DNA of 64,000 nucleotides, from contig NZ_CP085840.1 of NCBI RefSeq assembly GCF_020715685.1, positions 62,001 to 126,000 on the forward strand. Direction: 5' to 3'. This DNA comes from Dermatobacter hominis. Lineage in GTDB: Bacteria; Actinomycetota; Acidimicrobiia; Acidimicrobiales; Microtrichaceae. The notes below the pieces were generated by a model, which saw nothing but the letters and a program-made list of their open reading frames with translations, ran no database searches and was not told the origin of the DNA. Positions 27,696-35,875 of the stretch are shown here, piece after piece (the first letter of the stretch is position 1; every line of letters starts with the position of its first letter). Made by a program: the position numbers and the translations under genes.

Positions 27696-28367
27696 ATGGC
27701 CCGGCCCCGTACACCCAGCGGCCGGGCGCGGGTCACGAACGAGCGGCTCGCCCTCGAGTACCCCGACGCCCTCTGCGAGCTCGACCACCGCAACGCCTTC
27801 GAGCTGCTCGCCGCCACGATCCTGTCGGCCCAGAGCACCGACGCCCGGGTCAACCTCGTGACGCCGACGCTGTTCGCCCGCTACCCGACACCGCAGGACC
27901 TGGCGCACGCGGATCCCGCCGAGCTCGAGCAGTTCATCCACTCGACCGGCTTCTTCCGGGCCAAGGCCCGCAGCCTGATCGGGATGGCGACGGCGCTGGT
28001 CGACCGGTTCGACGGCGAGGTGCCCGGGAGGATGGCCGACCTCGTGTCGATCCCCGGCGTCGGTCGCAAGACGGCGAACCTGATCCGCAGCGTGGCCCTG
28101 GACCTGCCCGGTCTGGTGGTCGACACGCACGTGCTCCGGGTGAGCCGCCGCCTCGGTCTGACCGACGAGCTCTCCGACACCGAGGCCAAGGACGCGGTCA
28201 AGGTCGAGATGGTGCTCAACCCGATGGTGCCGGCACGGGAGCGCGGCGCGTTCAGCCTGCGCCTGATCCTGCACGGTCGGCGCGTCTGCGTGGCCAGGGC
28301 GCCACGCTGCGACGCCTGCGTCCTCGCGGACTTCTGCCCCTCGGCGCACCTCCTCGCACCGGCCTGA
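27696..28367 (+). CDS. nth: endonuclease III (DNA glycosylase/AP lyase)
   Basis: 223 aa. HhH-GPD fold: LLAATILSAQSTDARVN, helix-hairpin-helix with catalytic Lys LVSIPGVGRKTANLI (about residue 120) and the catalytic Asp in VVDTHVLRVSRRLG. The C-terminal 4Fe-4S cluster is C-x6-C-x2-C-x5-C (CVARAPRCDACVLADFC). It removes oxidised pyrimidines in base excision repair. It is divergent from mshD, so an oxidative-damage repair enzyme and a thiol-redox enzyme share one promoter region. Confidence 0.96.
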   Translation: MARPRTPSGRARVTNERLALEYPDALCELDHRNAFELLAATILSAQSTDARVNLVTPTLFARYPTPQDLAHADPAELEQFIHSTGFFRAKARSLIGMATALVDRFDGEVPGRMADLVSIPGVGRKTANLIRSVALDLPGLVVDTHVLRVSRRLGLTDELSDTEAKDAVKVEMVLNPMVPARERGAFSLRLILHGRRVCVARAPRCDACVLADFCPSAHLLAPA

Positions 28368-28477
28368 CCCGGGCGCGCCGTCCGGCGCCGCAGCGGGGGC
28401 CGGACGCGCTCCCGACGGCCGGCCGAGCGGCCCTCCGGGGCGGGCGGAACCGGTGTGGAATCGGTCACGCGAAGTCG

Positions 28478-28506
28478 TGGACAGCCCCTAGCGGGTGTGC
28501 TGAACT
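28478..28506 (+). promoter_or_regulatory. predicted sRNA promoter
   Basis: TGGACA (28478-28483, 5 of 6 matches to TTGACA), an exact 17-nt spacer, then TGAACT (28501-28506). A start 7 nt later falls at about 28513, just before the first hairpin. This is one of the few places in the window with a recognisable -35. Confidence 0.5.
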
Positions 28507-28512
28507 GACCCG

Positions 28513-28605
28513 CGCCAGGTTCCCGCCACCTGGTATCGGCGACCACTGGGCTCCCGCCGCCCGGGTCGCCTGCCCGACGCCCCTTCGGGGGCGTCGGGTG
28601 CTTTT
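28513..28605 (+). ncRNA. predicted 6C-like small RNA with twin UCCCGCC loops
   Basis: Hairpin 1: CCAGGT (28515-28520), loop TCCCGCC (28521-28527), ACCTGG (28528-28533). Hairpin 2: outer stem GGCGACC (28538-28544) with GGTCGCC (28564-28570), inner stem GGGC/GCCC and again the loop TCCCGCC (28552-28558). A terminator follows (28573-28605). Two stem-loops with C-rich loops and a terminator are the plan of actinobacterial 6C RNA (B11 of mycobacteria), whose loops pair with G-rich ribosome binding sites. The loops here have five C, not six or more, so membership is an inference. No protein frame fits. Estimated length 93 nt. Confidence 0.6.
28573..28605 (+). terminator. strong rho-independent terminator
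   Basis: CCCGACGCCCC (28573-28583), UUCG tetraloop (28584-28587), GGGGCGTCGGG (28588-28598), then TGCTTTT. An 11-bp perfect stem. It lies about 206 nt past the nth stop, too far to be simply the nth terminator. Confidence 0.85.
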
Positions 28606-28718
28606 CGAACCCGTCGGTGCCGTGCGACGACGTGAGCCGTCGTCTCGCGCCGGTCGGACCTCGTCGGGTCAGTCCGCAGGCGAGCTGCCGGCGGTCGAAG
28701 CGTGTCACAGTGTATCCG

Positions 28719-28724
28719 TATCCT
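28719..28724 (+). promoter_or_regulatory. -10 hexamer TATCCT, leaderless type
   Basis: Seven nt before ATG 28732 and directly followed by the LexA box. Confidence 0.5.
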
Positions 28725-28725
28725 C

Positions 28726-28741
28726 TCGAACATGTGTTCGA
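28726..28741. promoter_or_regulatory. LexA operator (SOS box) containing the start codon
   Basis: TCGAAC-ATGT-GTTCGA: both 6-bp arms match the mycobacterial SOS box TCGAAC(N4)GTTCGA perfectly, and the inner GAAC-N4-GTTC is the general Gram-positive LexA core. The central ATG (28732-28734) is the start codon of the DUF222/HNH gene. Bound LexA would cover the predicted start point. Confidence 0.85.
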
Positions 28742-30240
28742 TCGACCGGCCGGGGTGGTCGGAGGGCTGGAACCGCTCCGAGCCCGAGCCGGGGGATGGG
28801 TCGGCAGGCAGTGGGCGGCCCGGCGGGGTGACGGGCGTCGAGTTCGTGCCGCCGGCCGCTGCGAAGGAGCTGCTCGACGCCGTGCAGGCCGTCGGGGCGC
28901 TCGACCCGTCGACCCTCACGGAGGACGAGCGGTTCGGCCTGCTCGACGCGCTCGAGCACGCCGAGCGCGTCCTGACCGCGGCCGGCATGACCACGTTGAT
29001 CGCGACCGAGGACCGCGGCGGGTTCGACGTCCGCTTCGGCATGACGCCGGGCGCCTACTCCGAGCAGCGCCACGGTCGCGACCGGCTCTCGTGGACGCGC
29101 CGGATCCGAGTCGGTCGCAAGCTCGCGGCCCACCTCCCGGAGGTCCACCGGGCGCTGTGCGAGGGCCGGATCTCGGTGGAGCGGGCGATGGTGCTGGCGA
29201 ACGCGATCAACGTCCGCAACGCCTCGCTCCTCGGCGAGGCGCAGGCCTCGCTGCTGGACCTCTCCGAGCACACGCCGCGCTTCTCCGACTTCCTCGCCCA
29301 GGTCAGGGACCTCGCCGCGGTGGCCGACGTCGACGGGCCCGAACCCGAGCCGGAGCGCTCGAAGGGCAAGGTGTCGCGCACCGGGGACCACGTCGCGATC
29401 GTCATGGACCTCTACGGCACCGACGCCATCGCCGCCGAGCAGATGCTCGAGGCCGAGGTGGACCTGCTCTGGAAGGCCGAGCACGACGAGGCGGAGCGCA
29501 TCCCCGACCTCGTCCCCCGCTCGCGGGCCGAGCTCCGCGCAGCCGCGTTCGTGGAGCTCCTCCGCCGTGGCGTCGCCGCTCGATCGGGCGGGTCCCGGCG
29601 GCCGTCGGTGGAGCTGTCGCTGGTCGTCGACGCCGACCGCGTCGACGACCTCCACCCGACGCTGGCCGCGGTCGTCGCGGCCACCGCCGGCGGCGACGAG
29701 CACCACGTGGAGGGCGACCACGTCGAGATGCCCGGGCGCTTCGCCGGGGTCACCGTGGCCGTCGCTGCGCCCGATGGCAGCCGTCGCATCCTCAGCCAGC
29801 AGCAGTGGCAGTTGCTGCTGTGCGACTCGTCGATCTCCCAGGTGCTGCTCGACGCGCTCGGCGAGCCGCTCGCCGTCCGCAGCCTCGACCGCTTCGCCGA
29901 CCCGGCCATGCGACGGGCGCTCACGGCCCGCGACGGCGGGTGCGTGTTCCCCGGGTGCGACGCCGCGCCGTCGTGGTGCGACGCCCACCACGTGGTCGAG
30001 CACCAGGTCGGCGGCGAGACGGTCATCGTCAACCTGGCCCTGCTCTGCCGTCGCCACCACGGCGTGGTCCACCGATCCGGCTGGCGGATGATCCGCAGTC
30101 CCGACGGGTCGGCGGACGGCGGCTTCTTCACGATCACGACGCCGACGGGCTGCGCCATGGCGACCCAGCACCGGCCCAGACCGGGGCCGACCGGGACCCG
30201 ACCGTCGGCACCGCCCGGTCGACCACCCGGGCCCGCCTGA
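28732..30240 (+). CDS. DUF222/HNH endonuclease domain protein (13E12-repeat type)
   Basis: 502 aa from ATG 28732; GTG 28702 is an alternative that the promoter position disfavours. DUF222 covers about residues 20-330. The HNH nuclease lies at about 404-446: CVFPGC, DAHHVVEHQVGG, then NLALLCRRHHGVVH, so the zinc and His residues are all present. The C-terminus is Pro/Gly-rich. Families of such genes occur in many actinobacterial genomes; their role is not established. Several M. tuberculosis 13E12 genes carry LexA boxes, and here a perfect box overlaps the start codon, so induction by DNA damage is expected. A nuclease role in recombination or repair is inference. Confidence 0.92.
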   Translation: MCSIDRPGWSEGWNRSEPEPGDGSAGSGRPGGVTGVEFVPPAAAKELLDAVQAVGALDPSTLTEDERFGLLDALEHAERVLTAAGMTTLIATEDRGGFDVRFGMTPGAYSEQRHGRDRLSWTRRIRVGRKLAAHLPEVHRALCEGRISVERAMVLANAINVRNASLLGEAQASLLDLSEHTPRFSDFLAQVRDLAAVADVDGPEPEPERSKGKVSRTGDHVAIVMDLYGTDAIAAEQMLEAEVDLLWKAEHDEAERIPDLVPRSRAELRAAAFVELLRRGVAARSGGSRRPSVELSLVVDADRVDDLHPTLAAVVAATAGGDEHHVEGDHVEMPGRFAGVTVAVAAPDGSRRILSQQQWQLLLCDSSISQVLLDALGEPLAVRSLDRFADPAMRRALTARDGGCVFPGCDAAPSWCDAHHVVEHQVGGETVIVNLALLCRRHHGVVHRSGWRMIRSPDGSADGGFFTITTPTGCAMATQHRPRPGPTGTRPSAPPGRPPGPA

Positions 30241-30269
30241 GCAGCGCGGGACCCGACGCCGACCTCGAG

Positions 30270-30467
30270 TCAGTCCAGCGACTCGGCCGCTTCGAGCGCG
30301 CGCCGCAAACGACGCTGCGCAGCCTGCAGGTTCCGCTCGATCTCGTACAGGTCGCCGAGCAGGTCGTCGCGATCGGTGCCCCGCACGACCTGGCTGGCCT
30401 CGTCGACGCGGACGAGCACCTGGTCGAGCGTCGACTGCATCGAGGCCAGGTCGGCGTGGAGGCTCAC
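30270..30467 (-). CDS. small coiled-coil hypothetical protein
   Basis: 65 aa from GTG 30467 (VSLHADLASMQSTL). Almost wholly helical with heptad-like spacing and a charged middle (RVDEASQVVRGTDRDDLLG), ending RRLRRALEAAESLD. No Cys and no membrane segment. A TAGGAA hexamer lies 7 nt upstream. It is divergent from hisD, with only 52 nt between the starts. Family unknown. Confidence 0.62.
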   Translation of the reverse strand: MSLHADLASMQSTLDQVLVRVDEASQVVRGTDRDDLLGDLYEIERNLQAAQRRLRRALEAAESLD

Positions 30468-30505
30468 GGCCCGATTCCTACTACTGGCGCGACGGGCCCC
30501 ACCAC

Positions 30506-30511
30506 TACCGT
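30506..30511 (+). promoter_or_regulatory. -10 hexamer TACCGT, leaderless type (his operon)
   Basis: Eight nt before the hisD GTG at 30520. Confidence 0.5.
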
Positions 30512-30519
30512 GAGCGGCC

Positions 30520-31842
30520 GTGCTCAACCGACTCGACCTCCGCGGCGTGGCCGATCCCGGCGGCTCCCTGCCTCGCCCGAGCGTGGACGGCGACGAGCCC
30601 GTCGCCGCGGTGCGGGAGATCCTCGCCGACGTCCGGGAGCGCGGCGACGGCGCCCTCCTCGAGCTCACCGAGCGCTTCGACGGCGTGCGCCTGGAGTCGC
30701 TGCGGGTGCCGGCCGACCGGATCGAGGCGGCGCTGGCGGCCACCCCGCCCGACGTGCGGGCGGCGCTCGAGCTGGCCCGCGACCGCATCCGCTCGCACCA
30801 CGAGACGCAGCTGCGGCCCGAGGTCGCACACGACACCGACGGTGTGCACATCCGCTCGTTCCACCGGCCGGTCGACCGCGTCGGCTGCTACGTGCCCGGC
30901 GGTCGGGCCGCCTACCCGTCCACCCTGCTGATGACGGCGGTGCCGGCGCAGGTCGCCGGCGTCCCCGAGGTGGCCGTGTGCGTGCCGCCCGACAGGGAGA
31001 CCGGCGAGGTCACGCCGGTCACCCTTGCGGCCGCGGCCGTCGCCGGGATCGACGAGGTGTACGCCATCGGCGGCGCCCAGGCGATCGGCGCCCTCGCGTT
31101 CGGCACCGAGCAGGTGCCCGCGGTCGACGTCATCTGCGGACCGGGCAACAAGTACGTCGCGCTGGCCAAGCAGGAGGTCGCCGGCACCGTCGGGGTCGCG
31201 GCCGCGTTCGCCGGACCGAGCGAGGTCGTGGTCGTCGCCGACGGCTCGATCCGGCCCGACCTCGCCGCGATCGACGTCATCCTGCAGGCCGAGCACGGCC
31301 CCGACGGCCTCGCCTGGCTCATCTCGTGGGATCCGGACGCGCTCGACGCGATCGACGCCGAGCTGGGCCGGCTCACCGAGGCGGCGCCCCGGCGGGCCGA
31401 GATCACCGCCACCCTCGCCGAGGGCGGCTACGCCGTGCTCGTCGACTCGCCCGAGGCGGCGATCGAGGTCGCCAACCAGGTCGCCCCCGAGCACCTCGAG
31501 CTGCTCTGCCGTGGGGCCGCCGACCTCGTCCCGCTGGTCCGCAACGCCGGCGCCATCTTCATCGGCCCGTGGTCGCCCGCCTCGGTCGGCGACTACCTCG
31601 CCGGCCCCAGCCACGTGCTGCCCACCTATGGCACCGCACGCTTCTCGTCCGCGCTGACCGTCGACGACTTCCTCAAGCACCACCACGTGATCACCGTCGA
31701 CGGCGAAGCCTTCGACCAGATCGGCCCGGCGGTGCAGGCGCTGGCCGAGGCGGAGGGCCTCGACGCCCACGCCGAGTCGATCCGCCTCCGCCGGACGTTG
31801 CGCGCCGACGGCCTCCCCGGCACGACGGGAGCTCCCGCATGA
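30520..31842 (+). CDS. hisD: histidinol dehydrogenase
   Basis: 440 aa zinc enzyme that oxidises L-histidinol to L-histidine in two NAD-dependent steps. Visible: VGCYVPGGRAAYPSTLLMTAVPA, VICGPGNKYVALAKQ, FAGPSEVVVVAD, QAEHGPDG and APEHLEL, with the C-terminal FLKHHHVITVDGEAF. Full family length. First gene of hisDCBHAF; its last codons overlap hisC by 4 nt (ATGA). Confidence 0.97.
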   Translation: MLNRLDLRGVADPGGSLPRPSVDGDEPVAAVREILADVRERGDGALLELTERFDGVRLESLRVPADRIEAALAATPPDVRAALELARDRIRSHHETQLRPEVAHDTDGVHIRSFHRPVDRVGCYVPGGRAAYPSTLLMTAVPAQVAGVPEVAVCVPPDRETGEVTPVTLAAAAVAGIDEVYAIGGAQAIGALAFGTEQVPAVDVICGPGNKYVALAKQEVAGTVGVAAAFAGPSEVVVVADGSIRPDLAAIDVILQAEHGPDGLAWLISWDPDALDAIDAELGRLTEAAPRRAEITATLAEGGYAVLVDSPEAAIEVANQVAPEHLELLCRGAADLVPLVRNAGAIFIGPWSPASVGDYLAGPSHVLPTYGTARFSSALTVDDFLKHHHVITVDGEAFDQIGPAVQALAEAEGLDAHAESIRLRRTLRADGLPGTTGAPA

Positions 31843-32927
31843 GCCGCCCGACGGTGCGCGACGACGTCGCGCTGATGGAGGGCTACCACTCGCCGCAGGT
31901 CGACGTGCGGGTCCGGCTCAACACCAACGAGGCGCCCGAGCCGCCGCCCGAGGAGTTCGTCGAGGAGCTCCGCGTCGCCCTCGACACCGTGGCGTGGCAC
32001 CGGTACCCGGACCGCGCCGCCACCGTGCTGCGCGCCCGGATCGCCGAGACCGAGGGCGACGAGGTCGACGGCGGCATCACCGCCGCGAACGTGTTCGCGG
32101 CGAACGGGTCCAACGAGGTGCTGCAGTCGCTGTGCCTGGCCTACGGCGGGTCCGGCCGCCGGGTCGCCACGTTCGAGCCCACCTACGCCCTCCACTCCCA
32201 CATCGCCAAGGTGTGCGGGTCGACGGTCGTCAGCGGCGGCCGCCACGCCGACTTCACCCTCGAGGTCGAGGAGGCGCGCCGGCTCCTGCTGACCGAGCGC
32301 CCGACGATCACGTTCCTCTGCTCGCCGAACAACCCGACCGGTCGGCTCGAGCCCGAGGACACGGTCCGCCAGGTGCTCGAGGTCGTCGAGGAGGTCGACG
32401 GCCTGCTCGTGGTCGACGAGGCGTACGGGCAGTTCTCGCCGTGGTCGGCGCTGTCGCTGGTCGACGAGGACCGCCCGATCGTCGTCACCCGCACGTACTC
32501 CAAGACCTGGTCGGCCGCCGCGCTGCGGCTCGGCTACCTCATCGGCCCGACCTGGGTGGTCGACGACCTCGAGCGCGTCGTGCTGCCGTACCACCTCGAC
32601 TCGCTGACGCAGCTGGCCGGCGTGCTCGCGCTCGACCACCTCGCCGACATGCGCCGCCGGGTCGCCCACCTCGTCGAGGAGCGGGGCCGCGTCGAGGCGG
32701 CGCTCGGTGACCTGCCGGTCGACGTGTGGCCGAGCGCGGCCAACTTCATCCTCTTCCGCCCCCGGGACCGCGACGGCGCCGACGTCTGGCAGGACCTCGT
32801 CGACCGCGGGGTGCTGGTCCGCAACTGCGCGTCGTGGCCCGGCCTCGAGGGCTGCCTGCGCGTGACCCTGGGCACGACCGACGAGGACGACGAGTTCCTC
32901 GCGGCGCTCACGGCCGCGCTCTCCTGA
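31839..32927 (+). CDS. hisC: histidinol-phosphate aminotransferase
   Basis: 362 aa, fold type I PLP enzyme. LNTNEAPEPPP at the front is typical of HisC. AANGSNEVLQSL, FLCSPNNPTGR, LVVDEAYGQF and the PLP lysine in TYSKTWSAAALRLGY follow. It transaminates imidazole acetol-phosphate to histidinol phosphate. The start overlaps the hisD stop (ATGA), indicating coupling. Confidence 0.96.
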   Translation: MSRPTVRDDVALMEGYHSPQVDVRVRLNTNEAPEPPPEEFVEELRVALDTVAWHRYPDRAATVLRARIAETEGDEVDGGITAANVFAANGSNEVLQSLCLAYGGSGRRVATFEPTYALHSHIAKVCGSTVVSGGRHADFTLEVEEARRLLLTERPTITFLCSPNNPTGRLEPEDTVRQVLEVVEEVDGLLVVDEAYGQFSPWSALSLVDEDRPIVVTRTYSKTWSAAALRLGYLIGPTWVVDDLERVVLPYHLDSLTQLAGVLALDHLADMRRRVAHLVEERGRVEAALGDLPVDVWPSAANFILFRPRDRDGADVWQDLVDRGVLVRNCASWPGLEGCLRVTLGTTDEDDEFLAALTAALS

Positions 32928-32995
32928 GCGCCCCGGCGCCGGGTCGGGTCCAACACGTGCTGGCCCGAGGGCCCGGGTGCGCGATCCTGTGTGTC

Positions 32996-33613
32996 GTGAA
33001 CCCACCAGCCGTCAGCGAGACCTCCGCCCGGACGGCGTCCGCCGAGCGCATCACCAAGGAGACGAAGATCTCCGTGCAGCTCGACGTCGACGGCAGCGGC
33101 ACCACCGACTGCCGCACGGGCCTGCCGTTCTTCGACCACATGCTCGACCAGCTCGGTCGCCACGGCGGCATGGACCTGACGCTGCACGCCGACGGCGACC
33201 TCGAGATCGACGCCCACCACACCGTCGAGGACTCGGGGATCATCCTCGGCGACGTCCTGCGCCAGGCGCTCGGCGACAAGCGGGGCGTGCGGCGGTTCGC
33301 GTCGATCCGCGTGCCGCTCGACGAAGCCGTCGTCGAGGCGGTGCTCGACCTGTCGGGCCGCCCGTTCCTCCACTACGAGATCGATCCGCCCGGGGCGAAG
33401 ATCCTCGGCGATCCGCCGTTCGACCCCCAGCTCATGGAGGAGTTCTGGCGGGCGTTCGTCACCTCGGCGGGCATCACCCTCCACCTCACGATGGTGCGCG
33501 GTCGCAACACCCACCACATCGTCGAGGCGTCGGTGAAGGCCGCGGCGCGAGCGCTGCGCGACGCGGTCCGGGTGGAGGGCTCCGAGCTGCCGTCCACCAA
33601 GGGCACCCTGTGA
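32996..33613 (+). CDS. hisB: imidazoleglycerol-phosphate dehydratase
   Basis: 205 aa, monofunctional HisB. Mn-binding repeats: [27 protein letters not shown] and the second set [17 protein letters not shown], with the C-terminal PSTKGTL that is nearly invariant. Start GTG 32996 ([13 protein letters not shown]); GATCCT lies 7 nt upstream. A 68-nt gap follows hisC. Overlaps hisH by 4 nt (GTGA). Confidence 0.96.
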   Translation: MNPPAVSETSARTASAERITKETKISVQLDVDGSGTTDCRTGLPFFDHMLDQLGRHGGMDLTLHADGDLEIDAHHTVEDSGIILGDVLRQALGDKRGVRRFASIRVPLDEAVVEAVLDLSGRPFLHYEIDPPGAKILGDPPFDPQLMEEFWRAFVTSAGITLHLTMVRGRNTHHIVEASVKAAARALRDAVRVEGSELPSTKGTL

Positions 33614-34248
33614 CCGACCGACCCGCGCCGCGCATCGCCGTCCTCGACTACGGCATCGGCAACCTGCGCTCGGCCGAGAAGGCGATGTCCCACGTGGGCG
33701 CGGACGCCGTCCTGACCGCGGACCCCCGGGAGGTCGAGCGCGCCGCGGCCGTCGTGCTGCCCGGCGTCGGCGCGTTCGGTCGGTGCCGGGAGGCGCTGTC
33801 GGCGACCGGTCTCGACGAGGTGGCGCTCGAGGCCGTCGCCTCCGGCCGCCCGTTCCTCGGCATCTGCGTCGGCATGCAGCTGCTCTACGAGGAGTCGGAG
33901 GAGTCGCCCGGCGTCACCGGCCTCGGCGTCCTGAGCGGCAAGGTCACGCGCCTGCCCGCGGGCACCAAGCACCCGCAGATGCAGTGGAACCGGCTCGACC
34001 CGGTGACCGAGTCGCCGCTGCTCGACGGCCTGGGGGAGCGGCCGTGGATGTACTTCGTCCACTCGTTCGCCCCCGAGGTCACGGCGGACGTGATCGCCAC
34101 CTGCGACTACGGCGGCCCGGTCACCGCTGCGGCCCAGCACGAGATGGTCATGGCCACCCAGTTCCACCCCGAGAAGTCCGGCGCGCCGGGCCTCGCCCTC
34201 CTGCGCAACTTCGTCCGCCTGGCCGCCTCGGTCCCGGCCGGCGACTGA
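33610..34248 (+). CDS. hisH: imidazole glycerol phosphate synthase, glutamine amidotransferase subunit
   Basis: 212 aa class I glutaminase. [17 protein letters not shown] opens the fold, the nucleophile is in [14 protein letters not shown], and the His-Glu pair is in TQFHPEKSG. It supplies ammonia to HisF through a channel. GTG start within the hisB stop (GTGA). After this gene the operon is broken by a 42-nt octamer-repeat spacer. Confidence 0.96.
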   Translation: MTDRPAPRIAVLDYGIGNLRSAEKAMSHVGADAVLTADPREVERAAAVVLPGVGAFGRCREALSATGLDEVALEAVASGRPFLGICVGMQLLYEESEESPGVTGLGVLSGKVTRLPAGTKHPQMQWNRLDPVTESPLLDGLGERPWMYFVHSFAPEVTADVIATCDYGGPVTAAAQHEMVMATQFHPEKSGAPGLALLRNFVRLAASVPAGD

Positions 34249-34257
34249 CGCGACCCG

Positions 34258-34290
34258 AGCCCCAGAGCCCCAGAGCCCCGAGACCCAGAG
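34258..34290 (+). repeat. degenerate octamer repeat between hisH and hisA
   Basis: About four tandem copies of AGCCCCAG, the last two degenerate, end directly at the hisA ATG. No Shine-Dalgarno is visible in it. It is the only non-overlapping junction from hisB through hisF. Confidence 0.6.
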
Positions 34291-35040
34291 ATGGACCTGT
34301 ACCCCGCGATCGACCTCCTCGACGGCCGCTGCGTGCGGCTCTACCAGGGCGACTACGACCAGAGCACCGTGTACGGCGACGACCCGGTCGCCCAGGCGCT
34401 CGCCTTCCAATCCGAGGGGGCGCCCTGGGTGCACGTGGTCGACCTCGACGCCGCGCGCACCGGCGAGCCCCGCAACCGCGACGTCGTGGCCGCCATCGCC
34501 GGCGCACTCGACGTCCCCGTGCAGACCGGCGGCGGTGTCCGCACCGCCGAGGCCGCCGAGGCGCTGTTCGCCGCCGGGGTCGGGCGCGTCGTCCTCGGCA
34601 CGGCGGCGCTCGAGGACCCCGACCTGGTCCGCCGGCTCGCCGCCGAGCACCCCGTGGCGGTCGGGCTCGACGCCCGGGGCGCCGAGGTGGCGGTCCGGGG
34701 CTGGCTCGAGGGGTCGGGGGCCGACGTGCTCGACCTCGCCGTCGCCTACCAGGACGCCGGTGTCGACGCCCTCGTCGTCACCGAGATCAGCCGGGACGGC
34801 ACGCTGGCCGGTCCCGACCTCGACGGCCTGTCGCGGGTCCTGGCCGCCACGACCGTGCCGGTGATCGCCTCGGGCGGCATCGGCACGCTCGACGACGTGC
34901 GGGCCCTCGCCTCGTTGACGGCCGGCGGCCGCGCCCTGTCGGGCGCCATCACCGGTCGCGCCGTCTACGAGGGCGCGTTCACCGTGGCCGACGCCGTGGC
35001 GGCGACCGCCGACCGACCCGTCGACGGAGCCCGCTCGTGA
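34291..35040 (+). CDS. hisA: phosphoribosylformimino-5-aminoimidazole carboxamide ribotide isomerase
   Basis: 249 aa (beta/alpha)8 barrel. Catalytic Asp in [15 protein letters not shown], second Asp in [14 protein letters not shown], with phosphate loops QTGGGVR and IASGGIG. In many Actinobacteria this protein (PriA) also does the TrpF reaction; here a true trpF exists at 49156, so monofunctional HisA is more likely. Overlaps hisF by 4 nt (GTGA). Confidence 0.95.
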   Translation: MDLYPAIDLLDGRCVRLYQGDYDQSTVYGDDPVAQALAFQSEGAPWVHVVDLDAARTGEPRNRDVVAAIAGALDVPVQTGGGVRTAEAAEALFAAGVGRVVLGTAALEDPDLVRRLAAEHPVAVGLDARGAEVAVRGWLEGSGADVLDLAVAYQDAGVDALVVTEISRDGTLAGPDLDGLSRVLAATTVPVIASGGIGTLDDVRALASLTAGGRALSGAITGRAVYEGAFTVADAVAATADRPVDGARS

Positions 35041-35828
35041 CGGCGGTCGCCCGGGTGATCCCGTGCCTCGACGTCGACGCCGGCCGCGTCGTGAAGGGCG
35101 TCAATTTCGTCGCGCTGCGCGACGCCGGCGACCCCGTCGAGCTCGCGGCCCGCTACGACGCCGAGGGCGCCGACGAGCTCGTGTTCCTCGACATCACCGC
35201 ATCGTCCGACGCCCGCGAGACCACCGTCGAGATGGTCCGCCACACCGCCGAGGAGGTCTTCATCCCCTTCACGGTGGGCGGCGGGATCCGCAGCGTCGAG
35301 GACGCCCGGCGCATGCTGCGCGCCGGCGCCGACAAGGTCGGCGTCAACACCGCCGCGGTCGACCGGCCCGAGCTGGTGTCCGAGATCGCCGAGGAGTTCG
35401 GCGCCCAGTGCGTCGTCGTCGCGATCGACTCGCGCGGCCGCCGACCCGGCGAGGACGGCGGGCCCGGGAACGGCCCCGAGTTCGAGGTGTACACCCACGG
35501 CGGTCGCATGCCGACGGGCCTCGACACCGTCGAGTGGGCCGCCCGGGTCGTCGAGCTGGGGGCGGGGGAGATCCTGCTGACCTCGATGGACCGCGACGGC
35601 ACGAAGGACGGCTTCGACGTGCCGGTCACCGCCGCGGTGTCGTCGACCGTGAGCGTGCCGGTCATCGCCTCGGGCGGCGTCGGCACCGTCCGCCACATGG
35701 TCGAGGGCATCACCGAGGCCGGCGCCGACGCCGTGCTGGCCGCCTCGATCTTCCACTTCGGCGAGCACTCGATCGCCGAGGTCAAGGCGGCGATGGCCGA
35801 CGCCGGCATCGCCGTCCGCCCGGTCTGA
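35037..35828 (+). CDS. hisF: imidazole glycerol phosphate synthase, cyclase subunit
   Basis: 263 aa barrel with [17 protein letters not shown] (catalytic Asp), [25 protein letters not shown] (second Asp), [14 protein letters not shown] and IASGGVG. It forms IGP and AICAR together with HisH. GTG start overlaps the hisA stop. There is an about 10-residue Gly/Pro-rich insert after AIDSRG. Confidence 0.97.
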   Translation: MTAVARVIPCLDVDAGRVVKGVNFVALRDAGDPVELAARYDAEGADELVFLDITASSDARETTVEMVRHTAEEVFIPFTVGGGIRSVEDARRMLRAGADKVGVNTAAVDRPELVSEIAEEFGAQCVVVAIDSRGRRPGEDGGPGNGPEFEVYTHGGRMPTGLDTVEWAARVVELGAGEILLTSMDRDGTKDGFDVPVTAAVSSTVSVPVIASGGVGTVRHMVEGITEAGADAVLAASIFHFGEHSIAEVKAAMADAGIAVRPV

Positions 35829-35863
35829 CCACCGGGCCGGGCAAGGCCGGCGCCGCAGCGGGG

Positions 35864-35869
35864 TACGTT
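35864..35869 (+). promoter_or_regulatory. -10 hexamer TACGTT, leaderless type
   Basis: Six nt before ATG 35876. Confidence 0.5.
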
Positions 35870-35875
35870 GCGCCG

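Larger units (their letters stand above)
28368..28731. other. 364-nt intergenic region with a predicted small RNA and an SOS-controlled promoter
   Basis: From left to right: an 8-bp GC-rich hairpin behind nth (arms 28379-28386 and 28399-28406, no T tract), a promoter-like pair TGGACA / TGAACT (28478-28506), a candidate sRNA with two hairpins and a strong terminator (28513-28605), about 100 nt without a recognisable element, and finally TATCCT plus the LexA box in front of the DUF222/HNH gene. Confidence 0.7.

Noticed and set aside
28513-28605. SRP RNA, 6S RNA or tmRNA as identity of the predicted sRNA
   Set aside because: The conserved SRP tetraloop and GGAAG region, the large open bubble of 6S and the tRNA-like ends of tmRNA are all absent.
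28605-28610. Second LexA half-site TCGAAC at the end of the sRNA terminator
   Set aside because: No GTTCGA or GTTC follows at the right spacing.
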